From Canna indica (lineage: Eukaryota; Streptophyta; Magnoliopsida; Zingiberales; Cannaceae): a stretch of 64,000 nucleotides of DNA. The stretch spans positions 52,879,501-52,943,500 of the forward strand of contig CP136890.1 of assembly GCA_034359265.1 (NCBI GenBank), read 5' to 3'. Positions 55,385-64,000 of the stretch are shown in pieces. Under the pieces are notes generated by a model, which was not told the origin of the DNA, did not search any database, and saw only the letters and a list, made by a program, of their open reading frames with translations. The position numbers and the translations under genes are program-made. How positions within the stretch are numbered: position 1 is the first letter of the stretch; the number at the start of each line of letters is the position of its first letter.

Positions 55385-55410
55385 GATCGCAGCGCTATAA
55401 TTAAACTAGT
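55385..55410 (+). other. Helitron 3' terminus, partly degraded
   Basis: GATCGCAGCGCTATAATTAAACTAG is followed by T. The last 11 bases match the other two termini; the hairpin is weak here (CGCAGCGC). Confidence 0.6.
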
Positions 55411-55950
55411 TATCAATAATTCAGGGCCACCCTGGTAACCTGCCACTGGTCAATTTGAGAAACATTAGAAGTTAAAGTGATATTAATTGATAGAAACTTT
55501 ATTCAAATTTTGAGTAATTAATTTATTTTTTTCATGATTCTATATGCCAATAGGGCAATACATATTTTTTTTCATTTCTGTATAAAATAGCCAATAGAAT
55601 ATTTTAAATTGATGATATTATTTATAAATTAGTATGCAAATAATAAAATTAATAAATTAAATTTGGTTTAAAAAATAGTTCTACCCCATTTTAACACTTT
55701 CTGACCTAGTTTCACCAGTTTAATTGTCATGGAAGTAATATTATGTAACTTGAGAACAAGTTGATTGTCATGGAAGTAATATTATGTAATTTGAGAATAC
55801 GACATGAAACATCATGCAAAGTTAAAGCAACATTCACATAGTTAATATTTCCCATTGTGTTCTTTAAAAAGAAAAAAAGAACGTACAGCCAGAAAAAGAG
55901 AAACACACAAATCAATTTGGAGAACCCACTGCACAAACTAGCTAATTCTA
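55411..55950. other. Downstream flank of the receptor kinase gene
   Basis: This AT-rich stretch between the Helitron end and the stop codon of the kinase gene must contain its 3' untranslated region. A 41-bp tandem duplication (ATTGTCATGGAAGTAATATT) lies at 55723-55800. No other gene was seen. Confidence 0.6.
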
Positions 55951-58900
55951 TCAACCAGTCTTTTGGTTCGCCGAAGTAGTACTAGTCAGCGGGGTATCTT
56001 TCCCATCTTTGCCCAGCTGCTGCTGCTTTGCCATGGGCGCCTCCTTCATGTTGGGCATTGCTTCCCTAAGCATGGACAGCACATCTCTCATCGACGGCCG
56101 GTCCTTGGGGTTCTTGCTGGTGCAGAGCAAGGCTATGCGGAGAACCAGCATCATCTCTTCCCTCACCTCCTTGCACCCGGCTCCGACGGACTGGTCCAGT
56201 ACCTCCCATGCCCCTCCTCCATCCGCTCTCGCCATCTTCCCCTTCACCCACTCCACAATGCTGTTCCCCTCCCCGTACTCTGCCTCCACCGACCTCCTCC
56301 CGCTCACCATCTCCATTAGCACCACGCCGTAGCTGTAAATGTCGCTCTTCTCGTCCACTTGCAGCGTGTACGCGTACTCTGCATATGAACGAAGAACAAA
56401 GATTGGAACTTTTTCATTTGAAATTAAAGGATTCATCAATGATCAATGAATAAATTAATTACCGGGGGCAATGTAGCCGCAGGATCCGGCGATGACGGAC
56501 ATGGACTGGTTGGCCGTCCGTATCAGCTTAGCGACTCCGAAATCCGCCACCCGCGCCTCCATCTGCGCGTCCAGTAATATGTTGCTAGGCTTGAGGTCAC
56601 GGTGCACGATCACCGGATTACAATCGTGGTGGAGATAGCAAATGCCCTGTGCAATCCCCACCGCTATGCGATACCGCATCGCCCAGTCCATGCTCAGCCC
56701 GCAGCAAGCTCCTTTGACGGAGCTGCTCCGGTTGCGCAATAGGTCCTCCAGACTCCCATTAGGCATGTACTCGTATAAAAGCAGCGTGGTCTCCCTGTTT
56801 GTGCAGCAGCCTAGCAGGCGGACGATGTTGCGGTGCCTCACCGATCCCAGCACCTCCACCTCCGCTACCACGCCGCCTTTCCTCCTGATGATGTGCCTCC
56901 CGGCTGCCTCCTTCTGTGGACCCCAGAGCTTCTTTACTGCTATTGTCTCGCCGTTAGGCATCTTTGCGCGGTACACTATCCCTGTCGATCCCATCCCAAT
57001 AATCTGCTCGCTCGACGACACGCATCCTTCGACGTCCTCTGCAGTAAAGTTTAGGCGCTGGAATGCTGTCATCCGCCAGTGCCCTGGTCCCAACTCCTCT
57101 TCTTCGATCTCCTCCCTCTGTTGTGTCCACCGAGTGCCAAGGATGAGAACAACCAACCCTGCTGCCACAGCTGCAGCAGCGATCCAAACGATGGTTGCTC
57201 CTGCCGAGCCTCGAGCAGTCGGCCGTTGAGTGTCGATGGTTCCTTCGATCCCACACGGCCTTCCTGCAAGCTCGCCGCAGAGACCAGTATTGCCAGCGAA
57301 TGCTGAGGGGTGGAGGTTCCTGAGGACAGCGCCTGCGAAAGGGACTGGACCAGCGAGATGGTTAAAGGAGACGTTGAAGCTTTCCAAGGTGCTACAATTG
57401 TCAAATTCCGGTGGAATGGTGCCACTGAGGGAGTTCCAAGAGAGATCGACATCGGCAATGGAAGGGAGCTCTGCCAGCTCTACTGGGATGCTCCCTTCGA
57501 GTCTGTTTCGGTCCAGCTTCAGAATAAGGAGCTTCTGGCAGTGGCTTATGGTAGTGGGGATGCTCCCTTTGAGCTCATTACCCCCCAACTCGACCTTGTA
57601 CAGATTCCGACAGCCAGAATCGAAGTCCCGAATCTCGCCAGTAAGACCGCAGTCACTAGCTGCCAGGATCTGGAGACTCGGCGATGCCCAAATGGTAAGG
57701 GGCAGAGACGTCAGAAGCGGGTTGTTTGAGACGTTCAAGTACTCCAATCTCGGAGCATTTCCTAGGTCTGGTGGGATGCCTCCGGAGAAATTGTTGCTGC
57801 TGAGGTCCATGTACGTGAGGTTAGGTAATGCACCAAAGCCCATGGGAATAGGGCCGACGAGGCGGTTCCTCTCGACGCGTACTCGCCACAATGAGGTGCA
57901 ATTGGCGAGTTCCGCCGGAACGGCCGAGTTTAATAGGTTTGAGAAGAGGATCAGTTTGTTGAGTCGATTACCGGAGCAGAGACCGCGCGGCATCGGACCG
58001 GTAAGCCAGTTGGACGACACGTCCAACTTCTCCAGCCTCCCGTTGTCGCCCAGTTCCCGGGGAAGCCTTCCTGTGAGTGAGTTGTTCCACAGAAGGAGCG
58101 TTTCAAGGTAGGGAAGTGTTCCAATTCCACTGGGGATTTCACCTGAGAGCTTGTTGTTCATGAGGCTGAGCTGCGTGAGGTTAAGTAGTGTCGACAAGGT
58201 TGGTGGAATTTCACCGCTAAGGAGATTATCGGAGAGGTCCAACACTTTCAAACCACTAATTTTGGACAAACTCGCCGGAATTCTTCCGGAAATCCTGTTC
58301 TTGAAGAGGAAAAGCGATTCGAGCCGAGTGAGGTTGCCGAGCTCCCATGGTAGCTCGCTGGAGAGATTCGCCGCAGAGATGTCAAGGTAACGAAGGTTTG
58401 CCAACCTTCCTAATTCGGGCGGGACGCCGCTTTGATACGAATTGTATCCAATCTCCATGTGCTCGAGCAGAGACGGCGACCCAAGCTGGCGCGGCAGCCG
58501 ACCGGTGAGGAGGTTACCCGCAAGGTAAAGATACCGAAGCCGTGGCAAGCTACCAAGCCCTGGAGGAATGTCGCCTTCAAAGAAGCTGCCGCCGAGGTTG
58601 AGATGCTCTAATTGTCGGAGCTTCGTTGTGCCGCGCGGCATTGGGCCGACGAAGCTGTTGCTGTAGGCATTGAGGAGGGAAAGACCACGGAGCCTGGAAA
58701 TGCCCCTAGGGAAGGTGGAGTTGAAGTCGTTGTGACTGATGTCAAGGGTCTGAAGGCGCGTGAGGTCGAAGAGAAAGGGAGGGAGCGGTCCGGTGAAAGA
58801 GTTCCCACTGAGGTTGAGGTGGGCAAGGGAGGAGTAGAGCAAGCGGAGCTCGGGGGCGATGGAACCAGAGAGGTTCTTGCGAGAGAGGTCGAGGGAAATG

Positions 58901-59169
58901 ATCTGACCGGTTGCCTCGTCACACGCCACCGCCGTCCAAGAGCACCACGGGCGTGGCTCCGGCTCGCCATCAGATAAATTAACGGCGGAAGCGTAGGACC
59001 AGTCGTGGAGGGAAGACAAGGGGTCGAGGAGGGACGACCTCAAGGACAGGAGGGCCATGAGAGGTAGCGGTATGGCTGCCGCAGGGGAGCAGAAGAAGAT
59101 GGCAGCGGCAGCGCCAACAAGCAAGCAAGAGAGTCGGAGGAAGACGATGGTACGTGCGGCGGCGCACAT
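55951..59169 (-). CDS. PXY: PXY/TDR-type leucine-rich repeat receptor kinase (TDIF receptor)
   Basis: Two exons, 56463-59169 and 55951-56378, join across an 84-bp intron (GTAATT...ATGCAG on the minus strand) to give 1044 residues; Arabidopsis PXY/TDR is of very similar length. Visible parts are a signal peptide (about 1-32), the cap motif WCSW at 75-78, about 21 LRRs ([58 protein letters not shown]), a transmembrane segment (about 657-681) and a kinase domain. The kinase has GMGSTG (725-730), Lys746, HRD with Asp858 and DFG with Asp876; APE spans the intron at Glu903. In this family the receptor binds the CLE41/44 (TDIF) peptide and controls vascular stem-cell division. The start at 59169 is preferred over 59268 because it gives a proper signal peptide and lies downstream of a TATA box. 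One oddity is SCGYIAPE where relatives have SYGYIAPE. The frame is intact. Confidence 0.95.
56379..56462 (-). other. Intron of the PXY-like gene
   Basis: It is 84 bp, with donor CCCG|GTAATT and acceptor ATGCAG|AGTACG. It splits the Glu codon of the APE motif (phase 1), so removal gives [13 protein letters not shown] without a gap. Reading through it would give stop codons. Confidence 0.93.
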
Positions 59170-59210
59170 GTTTACAATACCTGTTAGTGATAGAGCTAGA
59201 AGCCAACATA

Positions 59211-59236
59211 TATGTATAATATAAATATATAGATAT
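59211..59236 (-). promoter_or_regulatory. TATA-like promoter of the PXY-like gene
   Basis: The minus strand reads CTATATATTTATATTATAC about 50-65 bases before the ATG at 59169. If used, it implies a short leader of roughly 20-35 bases. A distal start with a longer leader cannot be excluded. Confidence 0.4.
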
Positions 59237-59239
59237 TTA

Positions 59240-61190
59240 ACACAAACGAGTAGAAGGAGGAGTGACATCTCTTTTTAGGTGTGCGAATGCTGCGGGCCGG
59301 GTGGGGGAGCAGAGCCTGCCTCGTCGTCATCATTGGGCTACCGCGGTGGGCGATGATCGCGTGCTCGGGAGTTCATGATCAATTCCAGCCTCTCTTCTTT
59401 TTTCCTTTGCAGTTGAATGCTTCCCTGTCTCTTTCGCTTTTATTTTTCATGCGCATTTGCCTTTGGTTACTTTTGCGGTGTGTAATCGATGCCGCTTGCT
59501 TTTGGACATGTTGTGTGTAAACGTCGCCATGTGGCCCCCATTGCGGTCTTCTTCCTCGTCGCATTGCATAGGTAACCCTAATCGCGTTACTTCTTCTTAC
59601 TCCCTCCCCTCTTTCAAGCCCCCCTCCGCCGCTCCATCTTCCTCCCCTCCGTCCGGATAAAAAGTTAGCCGTCGTCCCGCATTGAAGAATCTTGGAACCG
59701 GACTCGATCAAGCTTCTTGTTTGGTCGATTGCAGCGGGAAAAGGAGGAGAAGCGGATCCGACGGCTCCAGTGATTGGATCGATGCTCTTGGACGGCCATC
59801 TCCTGTATTCATTCTCCTTTTATTTATGCACATGCTGTTTCCTGCTTGATTGTTTCTGAAATTGAAATCCATATTGGGGCGAAATATTTGGGGATGGACA
59901 TGCTCCAGCTCCAGTGATTTCATTCGAAATGCATTTAAGGAGCTATCAGTAAGAAGCGACTCGCTTTAGGATTTCAAATTCAATCTTTGTTGGCCATTGC
60001 ATATGATTATTTTATTTTATTCATTTTATTTTTTTATTGTTTGAGACTTATCGAGGGTCATTTTTTTTAAACCGAACTTATCGAGGGTCATTTTTTTTAA
60101 ACCTATCGAGGGTCATTGGTTGACTGGAATGAGATAGACAAATAATAAAATAGATAATAAAAATAAATAAATAAAGAATGAAATAGATAAGTAACATCAG
60201 GAATAATAATTTTTTTAATTAACATAAGAAATAGGTAAAAACTATAGAGAAAATGATCCTAATGTCTTGTCAATAATATTAAATGTTTGTACTCAAAATA
60301 ATAAATTGAATCATAATTTATTCTAATTCATAATAACATAATAAAAATATAAATTAATATAAAATTTCAATAAAATATTAGTTTGAAAATATAACGAACA
60401 GAAGTTATTTTAGTTAATTAAATACTATATTATTATTATTATTATATATATATATAAAACATTTAAACAATTATTATTTATTTTATAAATCGAAAAACTA
60501 ATTTTTTGTTACTAAAATGCATTTTAATATAAATTTTTAAAAATTGAAATACTTTATAAATTATATGGAATAGACAAAGAATAGAATACACAAGAATATA
60601 GAATAAATAAGAAATATAAATTGATAAGTAATGAAAAAAATAAGTACAAGTATTATGTTGTTTGATTGACCGTTGAATACATTAGGAATAATTATTTACT
60701 TATTTGTTAGTGTAAGAAATGAACAAAACTATAGAGAAAAATGATCGAAATGTTTTTTAACAATATAAATATTTATACTCAAAATAATAAATTGTATTAT
60801 AATTTTATCTAATTCATAAAAATGTAATAAAATATGAATTAATGTAAAATGGTTTTTTAAATAAAATATTAATTTGAAAAATATAACAAATAGAAGTTAT
60901 TTTTAACTATTAAATATTATTACATAGATATATTTACAAAATTCAAATATTTAAATAATTATTTTTTTATAAATCAAAAATTAATATTATAATTATTTTA
61001 TGCAATATCGAATATTTTCATTACAAAATATATTTAATATAAGTTTTAAAAATATATTATGTAATATATTTATATAATATATTCGATGTAATTATGATGG
61101 ATCTTATTGTGCAATGTTGGAAAAGTAATGAAAATTAGGTGAGAAAAATAAGAAATATGTTTATGCCAAAAATTAACTATGTCAAATCAT
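59240..61190. other. Upstream intergenic region of the PXY-like gene
   Basis: The first 700 bp are of mixed composition and contain TC-rich stretches (59580-59660) without a credible gene. From 60000 the sequence is AT-rich. A 29-bp unit (CTTATCGAGGGTCATTTTTT) occurs three times at 60047-60120. A segment of about 300 bp is duplicated (60180-60480 and 60660-60960, offset about 487). It probably contains promoter elements, but none can be assigned. Confidence 0.5.
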
Positions 61191-61194
61191 AGGC

Positions 61195-61924
61195 TCGTTT
61201 TCTTATATGACCCTTTTGGGATGAACATTTTAAAAATTGATCATCCTTATAATTTTATCAAATTCTAGTCAAAAAAATAATTTTTTGGACCAAATTATCC
61301 CCATGGATACTTGACCAGTACAATGGAATTCGGGATACTTGACCCGTATGATGGGAAAAAAACCAAGGATACTCGACCCCACTTTGAAAAGAAAGAAAAG
61401 AAAGAAAAAAAGTGAAGAGATAGAAACGAAATGTTCGGGAGAATGAAAAAAAGAGAACGAGACGAGAGTAGAACACTCATCACATACTTCTTTTCTAGAT
61501 TATTTCTTGCATTTTCGAGGTAATTTTTTGTCCACTCTTGGTTGTTCCTACATTTGTTCAACACCATTTTGGTATTTGTTATTTTTTTGTCTTCCTAGGT
61601 TTCAATGAATTTTCGGATTATCAGGGTTTTTTGGGTCTTCCTAGGGTGTGAATAGAACACCCTTAGCAAACACGTACCTTGCAATGGGTGTGAAATTCAT
61701 GTCCCAGGTTGTCATGGGTTGCCAACAACTAGAGTGGAGTGTGTTGTCTTTGTCCATTGTTGTTGACAGATGGACGAGTTATTCCCGGGTTGGTGACACA
61801 TGAACGTCTTGTTGTGTGTGTTTCAACAATCCATCCAGGTGTCACCAACCAAGGACAACCCAGGAACAACTCGTTCATATGACAACAACAAGAAACAAAG
61901 ACAACACACCCCGCCCTACATGTC
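61195..61924 (+). repeat. Second copy of the left-hand dispersed repeat family
   Basis: It matches 5520-6290: GACCCGTATGATGGGAAAA, the GAAAGAAAAAAAG block, CATACTTCTTTTCTAG, then TGAAATTCATGTCCCAGGTT, TGGACGAGTTATTCCCGG and ACACCCCGCCCTACATGTC. It is single-copy here, not tandem. It is cut at 61924 by a solo LTR; the final ATGTC is the target duplication. Confidence 0.75.
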
Positions 61925-63579
61925 TGTTGGCATAAGGTTTTCTACCTTTATCTTAATCTCGGTTTTAATGATAACAAACATGGAACTAATATTTCATTGA
62001 GAAATATTTTCAAGTTCCATATCGATTAGCGCACGACGTCCACGATCGGAAATATCGGAGAAATCGAAAAATCAAAAGGATGTTCGTCGACGTGCTCGGA
62101 TTCTTCGGAAAGATAGAGTTTAGGTTTAGGATGTCTAGAATGTGTTTTAAATCCTCATGATGATGCAAAAAACCCAAAAACAACCCCAAAACATGAAAAC
62201 CAAAAAAATTAGAAAATGCCCTAAAATTCACTAAGCTTAGGGAGCTCATTGGAGGGCTATATAACCTAGACATTTTCTTGGCACCAAAAGTACTGATAAT
62301 TATTCCTTAGGTAAAATCTAGATAACGAGATATTTTTAAGAATTTTTTGGAAGCCTTTAGCCTACCCATAATTGACCCGCAAGATTATAATTTTTTTGTT
62401 TTTCGAAAATTTGTACTAGACCCCAAAAGTTAAATTTTGATTCTAAGTGTTTTGATTTTTTAGATATTTTTATTGAATCCAAATATGGGGTAATCCTTAT
62501 ATAACATTTATGTTTTAAAGTTAAGAAATATCATATAAGTAGACTTAGTGAAGACCGAAACCAGAAACGAACAAACAAAGCAAAAAATCAGCCCTACCCA
62601 GATTCGATCGACCGACTGGTCGTCCGACTGAAGAAGAAATCGATCAGAAGACATTTTTTGATGGCTAGAATGGGCAGAATGCTTTCGGTCGCTCGGCGAT
62701 CACTCAATCGATCGACCTAGGATCGACCGGACCTACGATCGACGGTCGGTTACGGGCAAAAATCTGCCCGTTGAGAAGGGGAGCTCTATCTTCTCTTCAT
62801 AGCTTATAAATAGGAAGCCATGAGAGCCTTCCTCCAAAATGTTGATCATTTCTAACCTCCTTGAGCCATCTTTTGATCAATCCTAAGCCCTCATTGAGCC
62901 AATTTTGTGAAAACCCTAGCTTGAATCCTAGCTTTCATCTCTTTGATTGAGCATTTACTTCATTACTTCATCATCAAAGGCATCAAGAGAAAGCTAGAAA
63001 TCTTGTTGTAGAGCTAAGTATTTTATTATTTGATTTATTGCTCCATTTAGTGTTGTATTTTGGTGTTTATTTCATTGTATTTGAATTTGTGTAAACCTAG
63101 GTTGCTAGGTTTGATTGAGTTGGTAGTTGCCTTAGTGTTAAGGCTTAAATCCACCATTGTAAACTTAGTTTACTAGGATTAGTTGAGTTGTCCTTAGGTT
63201 GAGGTGGGAGAGTGCTCTTGGTAGGAATGCGGGATACTTCCGAGTATGAAAGTGCCTTCGGTTTGAGAGTGGAGACTTTCCGGTGTAAAGTTCTCATTGT
63301 AAGAAAACTAATTAATCTAGTTAAACTAGTTTGGAAATCTTAAGCGGGGTGCTTAGGTAGTGGAGTAGGCATTGTGGCCGAACCACTTTAAATCATTGTG
63401 TTTGCATTGCTTACTTTGCGTATCGATTACTTGACTTGTTTTATTCGCTTTCTCATTCATTTAGTAGTCGAATACTGCATTAACATAAGTAATCAAGAAA
63501 ACAATTGAAATCAGAATTAAGTTTAAGATTAGCAAACACACTATTCACCTCCCCTCTAGTGTAGGCCATTTCATCAACA
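61925..63579 (+). mobile_element. Solo LTR of a SIRE-type copia element
   Basis: It is 1655 bp long, starting TGTTGGCATAAGG and ending TTTCATCAACA. It is flanked by the perfect 5-bp duplication ATGTC (61920-61924 and 63580-63584). A TATA box TATAAATAG lies at 62805-62813, and the 3' end has CTATTCACCTCCCCTCTAG, close to the usual ending of SIRE/Maximus LTRs. No primer site or internal region follows. A truncated relative lies at 2551-3363 on the minus strand. Confidence 0.88.
62804..62813 (+). promoter_or_regulatory. TATA box of the SIRE-type LTR
   Basis: TTATAAATAG lies about 880 bp into the LTR, preceded by GC-rich CGATCGACC repeats in U3. Confidence 0.65.
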
Positions 63580-63584
63580 ATGTC

Positions 63585-63866
63585 ATTTGGGTACTAAAGA
63601 TTTCATGTTCTCCTTAGGGGGACCAACCACACAAGGATGAGTTGATGATGATTGATGGGAGTTGCATGAGGACTTAAAGCTTCACCAAATCCAAGTTGCA
63701 ACTTCGCATCTTATACATGCCTTCGGTATGAAAAATCAGCATGTAGTAACTTGGTATCATCTCCCATGTTCATTTTACCACATTAAAGTTGGAGTTTATG
63801 ATACATGATTGATTTTGTTGGTTTTATTCACTCTTAATATATCTCTTGAAAAATGATTTTTATTTT
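63585..63866. other. Short flank without recognisable feature
   Basis: The 280 bp between the solo LTR and the next LTR show no domain or repeat. They continue the sequence interrupted at 61924. Confidence 0.5.
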
Positions 63867-64000
63867 TGTAATACCCGGAGTTTCCTAATATAAAATTTCT
63901 CGTGGTGCAGCCCATCGAGTCGGGAGCTAGCCGGGTCGAGTCGCGTGCCCGCCTCGTATAGCAGGTAAATTTTTATTTAAGTATTATTGAAGTGTTATTG
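63867..64000 (+). mobile_element. Start of a Tekay-type LTR, cut by the window end
   Basis: TGTAATACCCGGAGTTTCCT and the following ATAAAATTTC, GTGGTGCAGC and GGTCGAGTCG match the starts of the LTRs at 24416 and 30094 (minus strand). The first 11 bases also match the solo LTR at 34175. Confidence 0.75.

Larger units (their letters stand above)
37432..55409 (+). mobile_element. Helitron split by a full-length Ty3 element and a CACTA element
   Basis: The left end (TATATATAAAAGAAAGCACT) follows the previous Helitron terminus and an A. The right end is TATAATTAAACTAG before a T at 55410. Between them lie AT-rich DNA (37432-38760), a helicase pseudogene up to 40404, the Ty3 element, and the helicase C-terminus at 55064-55281. 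The left end is inferred from adjacency, not from a family comparison. Without the nested elements it would be about 3.3 kb. Confidence 0.6.

Noticed and set aside
56642..58111. Long plus-strand open frames opposite the receptor kinase
   Set aside because: They are shadows of the GC-rich kinase and LRR exons; their translations show no domain.

Overview
The window is nuclear DNA of a flowering plant. It holds one intact host gene surrounded by many layers of transposable elements. The plant assignment rests on the gene, a TDIF-receptor (PXY/TDR) class receptor kinase with one short GT-AG intron, and on the mix of plant element families: Ty3 chromovirus of Tekay/Del type, Tat-like Ty3, Ty1/copia, CACTA (En/Spm), hAT and Helitron. 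The GC-rich exons would fit a monocot, but this is a weak hint and the species cannot be named from the sequence. No rRNA, tRNA, CRISPR or prokaryotic feature was seen.

Layout, left part. Positions 1-4270 hold a copia LTR entering from the left, a CACTA transposase remnant, a truncated SIRE-type LTR with its polypurine tract, and a degraded CACTA end. Positions 5400-9400 hold a low-copy repeat family with a threefold 555-bp tandem expansion, followed by a broken DUF1985-like reading frame. A Tat-like Ty3 element (about 9407-19360) interrupts that locus. It keeps gag and an antisense ORF but has no visible pol. Nested in it are a fragment of a Tekay-type LTR (about 11013-13090) and a complete non-coding LTR element full of minisatellite (15574-18530).

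Middle part. Positions 19600-22900 are very AT-rich and carry several copies of a Helitron-type 5' end motif. Positions 23393-30094 hold a damaged Tekay-type element on the minus strand with part of a second internal region joined to it. Three Helitron 3' ends follow (32684, 37429, 55409), the last two closing elements that contain PIF1-like helicase pseudogenes. The Helitron at 32687-37429 contains a solo LTR, which contains a 388-bp hAT-type element with a perfect 8-bp target duplication. The Helitron at 37432-55409 contains a full-length Tekay-type element (40410-55058, 5-bp duplication AGCTT). That element contains a CACTA transposon (45519-50089, 3-bp duplication TTA) sitting inside the reverse transcriptase. 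The order of insertion can therefore be read directly.

Right part. The PXY/TDR-like gene lies on the minus strand at 55951-59169, only about 540 bp from the Helitron end. Its upstream side is AT-rich non-coding DNA to about 61190. A second copy of the left-hand repeat family follows, split by a solo SIRE-type LTR (61925-63579, duplication ATGTC). The first 134 bases of another Tekay-type LTR end the window.

The only gene likely to make a functional protein is the receptor kinase. All transposon reading frames seen carry stops, frameshifts, truncations or insertions.
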